The position numbers were made by a program, and so were the translations under genes. Of a stretch of 64,000 bases of DNA, positions 43,035-51,434 are shown piece after piece (position 1 is the stretch's first letter; the number at the start of each line of letters is the position of its first letter). This DNA is from Bacteriovoracaceae bacterium. Lineage in GTDB: Bacteria; Bdellovibrionota; Bacteriovoracia; Bacteriovoracales; Bacteriovoracaceae. Below the pieces are notes generated by a model. The model was not told where the DNA came from. It did not search any database and saw only the letters and a list, made by a program, of their open reading frames with translations. The stretch spans positions 62,001-126,000 of the forward strand of contig JABFRR010000008.1 in NCBI GenBank assembly GCA_013141065.1, in the 5' to 3' direction.

Positions 43035-43483
43035 AAAAGATTTACGAGTCCAGCTGCATGTTGTTTTTTTATGTATACCGCTAATTCATCGATAATAACA
43101 TGATTAATCGGGGGAATTTTGCCTTCGTAAGGAGTCGATTTTTCATTGTAAGAAATGTCCAACCATTGGCCTTTAGCCGCAGGCAAGTTTTTGAAATTCG
43201 AAATAAAAACATAAAGGCAGATATTCTTATTTGGGGCCATGTAGTCTTGATACTTAAATAAGACTAATTTTTCTGCACTTGGAAGCATAATGCCAACTTC
43301 TTCGTGAACTTCCCTTCGGCATGCATCTTCTGGAGACTCTCCTGTTTCAATTTTTCCACCTGGGAACTCCCATTTGCCGTAAAGTGCGCCTTCTTCTTCA
43401 CGAACTTGTGTCCAGACTTTAAATCCATGGTCTTCAATGTCTTTAAGAAAGATTGCTACAGAAACTATAAGATTTTTCTTCAA
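43022..43483 (-). CDS. NUDIX hydrolase (MutT-like)
   Basis: About 153 residues. The NUDIX box GKIETGESPEDACRREVHEEVGI has the G-x5-E-x7-REUxEExGU pattern that binds Mg2+, following WEFPGG as in MutT. The start is a TTG at 43483, preceded by AAGGA with a seven-base gap, giving MKKNLIVSVAIFLKD, the usual first strand. Longer in-frame candidates (43519, 43573) lack sites and run into the divergent dus gene. It likely hydrolyses an oxidised nucleotide; the substrate is not certain. It overlaps the membrane-protein gene by 13 bases. Confidence 0.88.
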   Translation of the reverse strand: MKKNLIVSVAIFLKDIEDHGFKVWTQVREEEGALYGKWEFPGGKIETGESPEDACRREVHEEVGIMLPSAEKLVLFKYQDYMAPNKNICLYVFISNFKNLPAAKGQWLDISYNEKSTPYEGKIPPINHVIIDELAVYIKKQHAAGLVNLLWQP

Positions 43484-43524
43484 TCTCTTTTCCTTTGTTG
43501 TGGAACTTGATACTAACATGAGCA

Positions 43525-44520
43525 ATGAATAATTTCGATGTGTTTCCCAAAAAATCCCTTTTGTTTGCCCCAATGGAGGGCATTACCGACGAACCTTATC
43601 GAATCGCCATGCTCAAATCATTTCCTGAGTGGGATCAGTTTTTTACAGATTTCCTCAGAGTTCCAACGGTCGGAAAAGTCACAGAAAAAATGATTCTCGA
43701 GCATTACGGCGAGAGAATTTATAACTCACCCGATTGGAGAAAAAAAAATTCATTTCAGATTCTCACTACTCCAAGGGCCCAAACCGAACTGGTGGTTGAT
43801 ATTCTTGAGTCACTTAAAATTGATCATCTTGACTTAAATCTAGGTTGCCCATCCAAAAAAGTGAATTCACATTATGGTGGAGCTTATCTTTTATCAAATC
43901 ATGAAGCCCTAAAAAAAATTTTAGACAATATCAGATCCCGCTTTACTGGTCACTTCACCGTTAAAATGAGAGTCGGTTACCGCGATGATAAAAACTTTTC
44001 CGAATCACTTAAACTCATTGAAGACGCAGGAGTTGAAGCAGTCACGCTCCATGCTCGCACGCGTGATCAACTTTACAAAGGTGTGGCAGATTGGAAATAC
44101 ATAAAAGAAGCTGTGGAAACGATCAACATCCCGCTCATCGGCAATGGAGACATATGGGTTGCCGATGACATCGAAAACATTTTTAATGAGACAAAATGTC
44201 ATTCTGTCATGCTAGGACGAAGTGCCTTAAAAACTCCTTGGCTTGCAAAAATTTACAAAGATTATCTATTCGAAGGTGGTTATATTGATGACACCTATCT
44301 TTTATATGAACGAAAAAAATATCTCGAGGTCTATTTTGAATCTTTACTTGCAGAGTATAGAGAGGTCGAGTGGCATGACAATTTAATCTTAAAAAGATTC
44401 AAATCTTTTTCGCGTAATCTTTTTGATGACTATGAAGACTTTGAGTCTATTCGTGGTTTATTTCTTCGGTCGGAATCGCTGGGGGAATTTCTTGATCATC
44501 TCTATCGTCTGAAGGGCTAG
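43525..44520 (+). CDS. dus: tRNA-dihydrouridine synthase
   Basis: A 331-residue FMN enzyme reducing uridines in tRNA. Diagnostic blocks are LFAPMEGITDEPYR, the catalytic-Cys motif LDLNLGCPSKKVN, FTVKMRVGY, VEAVTLHARTRDQLYKGVADW and IPLIGNGDIW, all of the Dus family. Which of the DusA/B/C subfamilies it belongs to is not decided. Its last 74 bases overlap, on the opposite strand, the membrane-protein gene at 44447; both frames look real. Confidence 0.92.
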   Translation: MNNFDVFPKKSLLFAPMEGITDEPYRIAMLKSFPEWDQFFTDFLRVPTVGKVTEKMILEHYGERIYNSPDWRKKNSFQILTTPRAQTELVVDILESLKIDHLDLNLGCPSKKVNSHYGGAYLLSNHEALKKILDNIRSRFTGHFTVKMRVGYRDDKNFSESLKLIEDAGVEAVTLHARTRDQLYKGVADWKYIKEAVETINIPLIGNGDIWVADDIENIFNETKCHSVMLGRSALKTPWLAKIYKDYLFEGGYIDDTYLLYERKKYLEVYFESLLAEYREVEWHDNLILKRFKSFSRNLFDDYEDFESIRGLFLRSESLGEFLDHLYRLKG

Positions 44521-44962
44521 AACCAAAAGTAATCGGATGGCCTAGTGTTTTTAGGTAAACTAAAAAATACATCAATTCAAATACCAAAGAGCCCAGTAAC
44601 GTAAAAAGGAGATTACCACTCCCGCCAAAAACAAATAATAAAAAACAAAAAAAGAAAGGTGAAAAAGCTCGAATAAAAGCACTCGAATAGGGAATCTTGT
44701 TAAAGCGTATCCCTATAAATAGATGTAGGTAGTGATCGATTCTCATCACAACAGATAAAAAAGAAAGTCTATGGTGACTGGTTAACACTTTTTGTTTTAA
44801 TCCAGGTGCCAATAAGGCAAAGTGCCAAACAAAGGCCATAAGAAAAAAAATTAAATTTAAAAATTCTAAATCTATGAAACTCAATAATCCCCAAGCAAGA
44901 AGCAAAGTGATTAGTGATAAAAAATAATATTTTGAAAGATCTGACAGTTGATTCAATTTCAT
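44447..44962 (-). CDS. small membrane protein of unknown function
   Basis: A 171-residue protein with four hydrophobic segments (YYFLSLITLLLAWGLLSFI, LIFFLMAFVWHFALLA, FFFCFLLFVFGG and LLFTLLGSLVFELMYFLVYL) and an acidic C-terminal tail (SSPSDDRDDQEIPPA). No family is recognised. It shares four bases with the SDR gene upstream. Its tail overlaps the end of dus by 74 bases, so the C-terminal segment may be poorly constrained. Confidence 0.55.
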   Translation of the reverse strand: MKLNQLSDLSKYYFLSLITLLLAWGLLSFIDLEFLNLIFFLMAFVWHFALLAPGLKQKVLTSHHRLSFLSVVMRIDHYLHLFIGIRFNKIPYSSAFIRAFSPFFFCFLLFVFGGSGNLLFTLLGSLVFELMYFLVYLKTLGHPITFGSSPSDDRDDQEIPPAIPTEEINHE

Positions 44963-45645
44963 TTAATAATTCCTCGAGTGTGTAAAAAAACTAACTCTGG
45001 AAATTGAATCGATGAAGGACTTGTGACCACCATTCTGAAAACATGCATAAAGTCTTCAACTGTGAGCATTTGGTCGCGTGGTAAATCATTACTTTCGTTA
45101 TCCCATATTTCAGTCGCGATCGCTCCCGGCATTAAAGTAGAAAAACGCACTCCTAAATGACTCCATTCTTCTTTAACAGAATCAATCATGCCATTTAAAG
45201 CAAATTTTGAAGCACTATAGGCTGAGATATTCGCTAAGCCTTTTTTTGAGGCAATAGATGAAATTGTTACAATGTGTGTTTCATCTTCAATTAAAAAATC
45301 TCTGGCGTGCTTCAGAATATGAAAAGCACCAACAACATTAGTAGATAAATGGTCAGTGAACTCTAAAGTAGAAGTTTCTACCAAGGGGGACATTTCAAAA
45401 ATTCCGGCATTTAAAACGATAAGATCAAAATTGTCAGTGTGTTCATTAGCGATATTAAAAACTTCTAAAACAGAAGACTCATCACGAATATCACAAATGA
45501 TGTCAATGTATTGAGGGTGCTCTATTGGGCTGCCACTACGAGAAAGGCCAATAACATTATAACCTTCATCAAGAAGATACTGGGCCATTTCAAGACCGAG
45601 ACCACTAGAGGTCCCGGTGATAAGTGCAAATTGATTGTCTTTCAT
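44959..45645 (-). CDS. short-chain dehydrogenase/reductase (SDR)
   Basis: About 228 residues. The Rossmann motif is ALITGTSSGLGLEMAQYL (TGxxxGxG); VLNAGIF is the NAG motif; and YSASKFALNG contains the catalytic Tyr-x-x-x-Lys with the upstream Ser in TISSIAS. This is the classical SDR pattern, with NAD(P)(H) cofactor and unknown substrate. The ATG at 45645 is chosen over a TTG at 45654. It follows rny closely and overlaps the downstream membrane-protein gene by four bases. Confidence 0.88.
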   Translation of the reverse strand: MKDNQFALITGTSSGLGLEMAQYLLDEGYNVIGLSRSGSPIEHPQYIDIICDIRDESSVLEVFNIANEHTDNFDLIVLNAGIFEMSPLVETSTLEFTDHLSTNVVGAFHILKHARDFLIEDETHIVTISSIASKKGLANISAYSASKFALNGMIDSVKEEWSHLGVRFSTLMPGAIATEIWDNESNDLPRDQMLTVEDFMHVFRMVVTSPSSIQFPELVFLHTRGIIK

Positions 45646-45656
45646 TTTCTGCAAAA

Positions 45657-47225
45657 TTATTTAGCGATACCGACAGCTTTTGTTTCACGTAGAACTGTAA
45701 TTTTTATTGTTCCAGGATATGACATCTCTTCTTCAATTTTTTTAGCAATGTCACGAGAAAGCATGACTGTTTCTTCATCAGTTACTCTATCATTTTCAAC
45801 AAATACTCTGACTTCACGTCCACCTGAAATTGCATATGACTTTGAAACGCCTTCAAACGAATTAACGATATCTTCAATGTCGGTTAATCGAGACACGTAT
45901 GATTCCATCATCGCTTTACGAGCACCTGGTCTCGCTCCTGATAATGCATCCGAAGCTGCCACTAAATGAGCAAGAACTGATTCTGGCTTTTCGTCATCAT
46001 GGTGAGCACGAACAGCGTGAACGATGTCTGGAGACTCTCCGTATTTTTTCAAAAAGTCTGCACCGACAACCGCGTGTGATCCTTCTGCAGAAGCATCAAT
46101 AACTTTACCAACATCATGAAGAAGTGCTGCTCTTCTTGCTTGTTTTACATTGAGACCAAGTTCAGCCGCCATAGCGCCACAAACAAATGCTGCTTCAATA
46201 GCGTGTTGATATTGGTTTTGCGTATAAGAAGTTCTCCACTGAAGAGCTCCTACTAACTTTAAGACTTCAGGGTGAATTCCATGTACTCCAATTTCCATTT
46301 GAGCTTTTTCACCAAGGTCGCGAAGTTGTCTTTCCATTTCTGCTTTTGATTTATCATGAAATTCTTCAATCTTCGCTGGATGAATTCGTCCATCAGCAAT
46401 AAGTTTTTGAATAACCATTCTGGCAATTTCTTTTCTCACAACGTTGAAACTTGAGATAACGACAACTTCAGGAGTATCATCAATAATTAAATCGACTCCA
46501 CAAATTTGCTCGAATGCTCTGATATTTCGACCTTCACGACCAATTAAGCGACCTTTTACGTCATCACTTGGAAGTTCTACCGAACCAATCGTTTTTTCTC
46601 CAACGTATTCACCTGCAAATCTTTGAATAGCAATTCCAACGATTCTTTTTGATTTTGCTTCTGCTTCTTCTTTTGTTTCTTCTTCAATTCTTCTAAGAAT
46701 TTTTCCAAAATCAACTCGAGCCTCTTCTTCCATTGCTCTTAATAACTCTTGTTTTGCTTCTTCTTTAGTTAGTTGAGCAACTTGAGCTAACTTATCATTA
46801 AATTCATTTTGCTTATTTTTCATCCGTTGAGATTCATCTTCATGAATTTTACGGGCCACTTCGAATTGGATTTCTTTTTCTTTTAGGACCTTAACTTCTT
46901 TTTCATGCTCTTCTAGTTTACGGTCAAGAGTTGCATCTTTTTTAACTAATTCTCTCTCAAGATTTTTAATTTCATTTGTACGATTGGCAATTTCTCGGTC
47001 TGATTTTTCTTTTTCTTCTCGAGCAATTTCTTTTGCTTCTTGACGTGCTTTGTATCTGAGTTCATCGGCAAGCTTTTTAGCTTTTTCAATAATCTCATTG
47101 CCCTTGCCTTCTTTTTCTGCATTTTCTTTTTTAACTTGATTATTTTTCATCATCATGCCGACAAAGGCACCTATGATGGCAAACAATATGGCAGCAACAA
47201 GTGCTGATATGATGGCTATGTTCAT
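45657..47225 (-). CDS. rny: ribonuclease Y
   Basis: A 522-residue membrane-anchored endoribonuclease initiating mRNA decay. It has an N-terminal membrane helix (ALVAAILFAIIGAFVGMMM), a long charged coiled coil (about 30-200), the KH domain (DVKGRLIGREGRNIRAFEQ, then VVVISSFNVVRKEIA) and the HD domain with ALLHDVGKV and AHHDDE. Domain order and length match RNase Y. Its gene follows fau with 18 bases between; SDR is downstream. Confidence 0.95.
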   Translation of the reverse strand: MNIAIISALVAAILFAIIGAFVGMMMKNNQVKKENAEKEGKGNEIIEKAKKLADELRYKARQEAKEIAREEKEKSDREIANRTNEIKNLERELVKKDATLDRKLEEHEKEVKVLKEKEIQFEVARKIHEDESQRMKNKQNEFNDKLAQVAQLTKEEAKQELLRAMEEEARVDFGKILRRIEEETKEEAEAKSKRIVGIAIQRFAGEYVGEKTIGSVELPSDDVKGRLIGREGRNIRAFEQICGVDLIIDDTPEVVVISSFNVVRKEIARMVIQKLIADGRIHPAKIEEFHDKSKAEMERQLRDLGEKAQMEIGVHGIHPEVLKLVGALQWRTSYTQNQYQHAIEAAFVCGAMAAELGLNVKQARRAALLHDVGKVIDASAEGSHAVVGADFLKKYGESPDIVHAVRAHHDDEKPESVLAHLVAASDALSGARPGARKAMMESYVSRLTDIEDIVNSFEGVSKSYAISGGREVRVFVENDRVTDEETVMLSRDIAKKIEEEMSYPGTIKITVLRETKAVGIAK

Positions 47226-47243
47226 TATTAACTCCTTAGGTAC

Positions 47244-47801
47244 TTAACTATATATATTTTGGTCAGTGACCACATAATTCATTTTTTCGTCGTGTGCTTC
47301 TGTAACACTCACAAGCTCTTCTTCAATTTGCTCTTCAAAGGCCAATCCGATTTTAATCAGTGGATGAGTCGCAAGGTATTTGTCATAAAACCCCTTACCT
47401 CTTCCTAGCCTGTCTCCAACTTTCGAAAAACATAATCCTGGTATCACCAAAATTTCAGGTTTCACGATAGGGCACGTATTTACAGGTGCCATTAAGTTTG
47501 CAAACTCTGTGCTTTGTACCAAGTCTTTTGCATTTGAAAGATGAAATTTCATTTCACCAAACGCACAATCAGGATAAGCAGTCAGCCCGTTAAATTTATC
47601 TCCAAATTCTAAAAACCAAATAGGCTCTTTTTGAATTGGTGAAAAAACTCCAAACATTAATTTGCTCTGAATAACATTGAGGTCCAATAGAAGTTGATTT
47701 AATTTTAAAGAAAGCTTGCGACTTTTCTCTAGGTAAACTTCATCTGAGAGATTAGCCAATTTGGACTTCATCTTTTTTCTCAGCTCTTGTTTCGTAATCA
47801 A
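47244..47801 (-). CDS. 5-formyltetrahydrofolate cyclo-ligase
   Basis: A 185-residue enzyme converting 5-formyl-THF to 5,10-methenyl-THF with ATP. The key C-terminal motif GDRLGRGKGFYDKYL is present, with VIPGLCFSK just before it, and the N-terminus starts with the ITKQELRKKMKSK helix as in the family. It lies between zapA and rny in the same direction; in many bacteria the same enzyme gene (fau/ygfA) neighbours zapA, though the intervening 6S RNA gene common elsewhere is not visible here. Confidence 0.9.
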   Translation of the reverse strand: MITKQELRKKMKSKLANLSDEVYLEKSRKLSLKLNQLLLDLNVIQSKLMFGVFSPIQKEPIWFLEFGDKFNGLTAYPDCAFGEMKFHLSNAKDLVQSTEFANLMAPVNTCPIVKPEILVIPGLCFSKVGDRLGRGKGFYDKYLATHPLIKIGLAFEEQIEEELVSVTEAHDEKMNYVVTDQNIYS

Positions 47802-47809
47802 AAAAACTC

Positions 47810-48118
47810 TTAACGGGTCGTAGGAGAAACTTCTTCGATATATTGAAGGGCATCTACTGCAGAATCACGCAGTTGATTAATATTCTCGCGATATTCTTTT
47901 TCAAGGGCCAATTTTTCACCAGCAAATTTTAAAGCACACAAAACGGCAACCTGATGAGGAGCTAGATTTGGTGATTGCTTAAATATTTTTTGAGCCTCAG
48001 CTTGAACAAAGCCGACAATATCAGTAGGACTAATTCCTTCAAGTTTCTCATCTTTCTTGAGCTTGATCTTATAGCCTAACACTTCAAAATTTTCTTGAGT
48101 TTCTCTCTCGTTATTCAT
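47810..48118 (-). CDS. zapA: ZapA-like cell division protein
   Basis: A 102-residue protein. The pattern of an N-terminal beta pair (ENFEVLGYKIKLKKDEK), then LEGISPTDIVGFVQAEAQKI and a long helix (HQVAVLCALKFAGEKLALEKEYREN) is that of ZapA, which bundles FtsZ filaments at the division site. Position between ftsY and fau supports this. The match is by structure and context more than strong sequence identity. Confidence 0.72.
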   Translation of the reverse strand: MNNERETQENFEVLGYKIKLKKDEKLEGISPTDIVGFVQAEAQKIFKQSPNLAPHQVAVLCALKFAGEKLALEKEYRENINQLRDSAVDALQYIEEVSPTTR

Positions 48119-48186
48119 TGTTATTAGAGTAATCGATCACTGAATTTTCGTCAATTAAAATGCCATGCATGGTATAAGCATGCTTC

Positions 48187-49266
48187 CTAGTTTCCCAAGA
48201 GAGCATGAAGGTAATCATCGATATTAAAAATATCTAAGTCCTCTGCAGTTTCTCCAACACCAATATAGGCGATTGGCAATTTTAACTGCTCAACGATTGT
48301 CACAGCACTACCGGCCTTTGAAGAGCCATCACATTTAGTAAAAATCAGACCAGTAAGTCCTAGTGTTTTATGAAACTCTTCCGCCTGACGAAGTGCATTT
48401 TGTCCAGTGATAGCATCAATGACCAGCAGGATTTGATGAGGAGCATTTGGATCTAATTTTTTTAAAACGTTTTTACTTTTTTGCAACTCATCCATTAAGT
48501 TTTCTTTAGTGTGAAGACGTCCTGCAGTATCTAATATGCAATAATCGGCTTTTTGATTAATGGCTGCTTGCAAAGCATCATATCCCACACCGGAAGGATT
48601 GGCCCCTTCCTTCGCCCTGATCATTGTTGCGCCTGATCGATCACACCAAACTTGCAATTGATCAACTGCCGCAGCTCTGAATGTGTCGCAAGCACCAACC
48701 ATTACACTCGCTCCTTGTAAGCGAAGTTTAGTGGCCAGCTTTCCAATGGTAGTCGTTTTACCTGCCCCATTAACTCCAACAACCATAATAACTTTTGTCT
48801 CACCTTTTTTTTGTGGGTCATATTGATATAAATTTTGGTCAATATGATCTTGAATGGGTGCCATTTTATTTTTTAAAAACGAAAAAAGAAATTTTTTAAA
48901 TTCATCTGAATTGATCACTCCCTCTTTGGTTTTTTTCTTGAGCTCCGAGATCAATTCTCCAACAGTGCTTGTTCCAATGTCTGCACTGTAGAGCAATTCT
49001 TCAATTGAATCAAAAGCTTCTTCATTGAGAGCCTGGCCATTGAAAAGTTGACCTAATTTTCCCCAAACCTCTTGTCTTGATCTTGTTAATCCAAGCTTTA
49101 GTCTATCACTAAATGTCACTTCTTTTTTTATTGGAGCAGAAACAGAAACTATAGGACTATCTGATAACCTCGATGGAGTTCTACCAATCGGCTTTTTCCT
49201 CAAAAGAAAATAAGCAACAATAGCTCCGAGTATTAAAGCTAAAATAATTAATAATGTCATATCCAT
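48187..49266 (-). CDS. ftsY: signal recognition particle receptor FtsY
   Basis: A 359-residue GTPase that docks SRP-ribosome complexes at the membrane. An N-terminal hydrophobic segment (LLIILALILGAIVAYFLL) replaces the usual acidic A domain. The NG domain follows: GVNGAGKTTTIGKLA (P-loop), GACDTFRAAAVDQL, LDTAGRLHT, FTKCDGSSKAG and a C-terminal GVGETAEDLDIF. The order fits FtsY rather than Ffh because no M domain follows. The membrane-helix N-terminus is a noticeable variant. Downstream is zapA. Confidence 0.95.
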   Translation of the reverse strand: MDMTLLIILALILGAIVAYFLLRKKPIGRTPSRLSDSPIVSVSAPIKKEVTFSDRLKLGLTRSRQEVWGKLGQLFNGQALNEEAFDSIEELLYSADIGTSTVGELISELKKKTKEGVINSDEFKKFLFSFLKNKMAPIQDHIDQNLYQYDPQKKGETKVIMVVGVNGAGKTTTIGKLATKLRLQGASVMVGACDTFRAAAVDQLQVWCDRSGATMIRAKEGANPSGVGYDALQAAINQKADYCILDTAGRLHTKENLMDELQKSKNVLKKLDPNAPHQILLVIDAITGQNALRQAEEFHKTLGLTGLIFTKCDGSSKAGSAVTIVEQLKLPIAYIGVGETAEDLDIFNIDDYLHALLGN

Positions 49267-49376
49267 GAAACGCCCTTGGGAAAGAATTAATTGAGACTAC
49301 AGGAATCAACAAGATAATTGAACTTCTCGTTTTTTTCAACTTGCACAGCGAGGGAATTCTCAGATATAAACAATTT

Positions 49377-50348
49377 ATGCGCAAAATAAAATTAGAAGCT
49401 CAATTTCAACTCATATCGGCCATACGCGACTTTTTTACCAAGCAAGGCTTCACAGACGTCATGACTCCTCCAATGGTTAAAAATCCCGGTATGGAGACGC
49501 ACCTTCACCCATTCTTAGTAGGTCATGCAAAAACATCTCAATTTTCATCTTGGTATTTAAATACCTCTCCTGAATTTCACATGAAGGAATTACTTTCTCT
49601 GGGGTTTGAAAATATTTTTACTCTTGGTTATTCTTTTAGAGACGAGCCAGATGCTCCTAATCACCGCTCGCAATTTTTAATGCTCGAATGGTATCGAACG
49701 AAGGCCCATTATACAAAAATTATGAAAGACTGTGAGGAGCTGTTTCAACACTCTCTCCACTTTCTCCAAGAAAAGAATATTGATGTCGACAAGGGCTTAA
49801 TTAATGTTCCAATGACAAAAGTGACTGTCCAAGAATTATTTTTAGATTTTCTAAATGTCGATATTTTAAATTTCCTAGAGACAAAAGATTTAAAAGAATT
49901 AATTGAAAAGAATTTTAAAGACGTGCCACTTCCAGTTAAAGGTGAAATTTTGTCATGGGATGATTATTATTTTTTACTTTTTTTAAATAAAATAGAGCCC
50001 CACCTCGCTCATTATCCTCTTTTACTTATTGATGAATTTCCCCATCACTTGGCTGCGCTCTCAACTTTGAAATTGGAAGATCCTCGAGTGTGTGAGCGAT
50101 TTGAAATTTACTCTCGTGGAATTGAGCTTTGCAATTGTTTTAATGAATTAAGAGATTTAACAATACAAAAAAAACGATTTTTAGATCAGGCCCTCGAAAA
50201 AGAAACTCTCTACGGATACAGGCTCCCTGCTCCGACAGTTCTTTATGATGCACTTGAAAGAGGACTTCCGATGTCGAGTGGTATTGCTATGGGCGTGGAG
50301 AGGTTGTTAAAAGTTTTAACCGGAACTCAAAACCCATTTTGGAATTAA
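49377..50348 (+). CDS. epmA: EpmA-like lysyl-tRNA synthetase paralogue (EF-P lysine lysyltransferase)
   Basis: About 323 residues with class II aminoacyl-tRNA synthetase motifs but no anticodon-binding domain. Motif 2 reads NIFTLGYSFRDEPDAPNHRSQF; motif 3 is PMSSGIAMGVERLLKVLTG. GMETHLHPF is typical of the GenX/PoxA (EpmA) group, which lysylates elongation factor P. ATG at 49377 begins MRKIKLEAQFQL; a TTG at 49341 is less likely. The end overlaps by four bases the opposite-strand gene ending at 50345. EpmB and EF-P are not in the window. Confidence 0.88.
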   Translation: MRKIKLEAQFQLISAIRDFFTKQGFTDVMTPPMVKNPGMETHLHPFLVGHAKTSQFSSWYLNTSPEFHMKELLSLGFENIFTLGYSFRDEPDAPNHRSQFLMLEWYRTKAHYTKIMKDCEELFQHSLHFLQEKNIDVDKGLINVPMTKVTVQELFLDFLNVDILNFLETKDLKELIEKNFKDVPLPVKGEILSWDDYYFLLFLNKIEPHLAHYPLLLIDEFPHHLAALSTLKLEDPRVCERFEIYSRGIELCNCFNELRDLTIQKKRFLDQALEKETLYGYRLPAPTVLYDALERGLPMSSGIAMGVERLLKVLTGTQNPFWN

Positions 50349-51154
50349 AACATAGAATTAAATGCCGAGTGTATTTTGATAACTACTTCACTTTTCAAGT
50401 GCTGGAGTGGAACTTTACTGGCCCAAGATCTGTGATCAACAGGTGAAGTGTTTTTTCTGATTAAACTTACCCAGATCATTGGAAATTTTTTTGCTAAATC
50501 AGCTGACATCAGTGCATACCAACGCTCTAATCCATCACGATCTTCACCGAAGGCATCGAGCATATCGAGGGACTTCTCTGCGACTAACCTCTTTAAGGTG
50601 TAAACACTCATGCCCTCAAAGCTTTTCTTCGCTACTTTTCTTCCTAAATATTTTTCATAAAAGTAAACAGCAAAATCAGCAGTCGAACTCTTCACAGGTT
50701 TATCCCAATTTTCCATCCCACCGTAAACTGAATCCAAAACTAACGAACGATATATTCCTTCGCGAGTTCCGCCTTGAGTAAGAATGTTCATGTATCTTGT
50801 TATTTCGTTTTCATTAGGCTTGGCTTGTCTAGTTACTTCATACACTTCTAAAATGTAGGCGTAGTAAAACTTTTTTTCGATTTCTGCATCTAAGACAACA
50901 GTATCTGCTTTTTTATTGTAAACATCCGTAGATTTAGCATCATCCGATATTTTAGGTAATACTGGCATTGAAAAAACTGGCGCTACTTCTGTTTCACTAA
51001 TTCCAAAAATCTTATTGGCCCATTTCTCACCTAATAATTTTGTTAGACTAGGACGAATTTGATCAATTAATGATTTTTCTTTAACTACATTATTATCTTG
51101 AGCTTGGAGCATATGAATTGATAATGCCAAAGTAAAAATAATGATAAGCCTCAA
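50345..51154 (-). CDS. secreted helical protein of unknown function
   Basis: A 269-residue protein with a signal peptide (MRLIIIFTLALSIHMLQAQ). The mature part is helical. A central ARRAY of short motifs such as NENEITRYMNILTQGGTREGIYRSLVLD recalls the DUF4214-type spacing (positions about 50750-50840), but no confident family is seen. It is convergent with epmA and separated by 73 bases from the small histidine-kinase-like gene upstream. Confidence 0.6.
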   Translation of the reverse strand: MRLIIIFTLALSIHMLQAQDNNVVKEKSLIDQIRPSLTKLLGEKWANKIFGISETEVAPVFSMPVLPKISDDAKSTDVYNKKADTVVLDAEIEKKFYYAYILEVYEVTRQAKPNENEITRYMNILTQGGTREGIYRSLVLDSVYGGMENWDKPVKSSTADFAVYFYEKYLGRKVAKKSFEGMSVYTLKRLVAEKSLDMLDAFGEDRDGLERWYALMSADLAKKFPMIWVSLIRKNTSPVDHRSWASKVPLQHLKSEVVIKIHSAFNSMF

Positions 51155-51227
51155 AAATCCCTCCTACTAAAATAGATTGTTTAATTTTAACTGGGATTTA
51201 ATTATTTAATAGGTGGGAATTTATGGA

Positions 51228-51434
51228 CTAAGGCTTTGGAATTTTTCTATATTCTGCGATTTGCAATGACAATAACTCTACTTTATTAATCGTAAGTGGA
51301 ACAATTCTATCAACTAATTCCGGATTACTTTTCCACTCTCCATTAATGAGTTCAAGTGCACTTAAAAGTGCAGACAATGTTGCATTTATATCGTGAGTTA
51401 GATTAGTCTCATTCTCACTATTTTGCTTCATCAT
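51228..51434 (-). CDS. orphan HisKA-like (dimerisation/phosphotransfer) domain protein
   Basis: A 68-residue protein with no signal peptide. LTHDINATLSALLSALELI resembles the H-box of histidine kinases, with His14 followed by Asp15 as in the usual S/T-H-D/E-I-R/N; the second helix (VDRIVPLTINKVELLSLQI) ends in a pattern like helix 2 of the four-helix bundle. The kinase ATPase domain is missing entirely and the sequence stops after the DHp-like part. The gene begins 17 bases inside the NtrC-like regulator gene, so the two are coupled. It could pass phosphate to or from the regulator, or dimerise with a kinase. Confidence 0.55.
   Translation of the reverse strand: MMKQNSENETNLTHDINATLSALLSALELINGEWKSNPELVDRIVPLTINKVELLSLQIAEYRKIPKP

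Noticed and set aside
43484..43573. Longer N-terminus for the NUDIX protein
   Set aside because: These starts lack ribosome-binding sites and extend into the divergent dus gene; the TTG at 43483 has AAGGA at good spacing.
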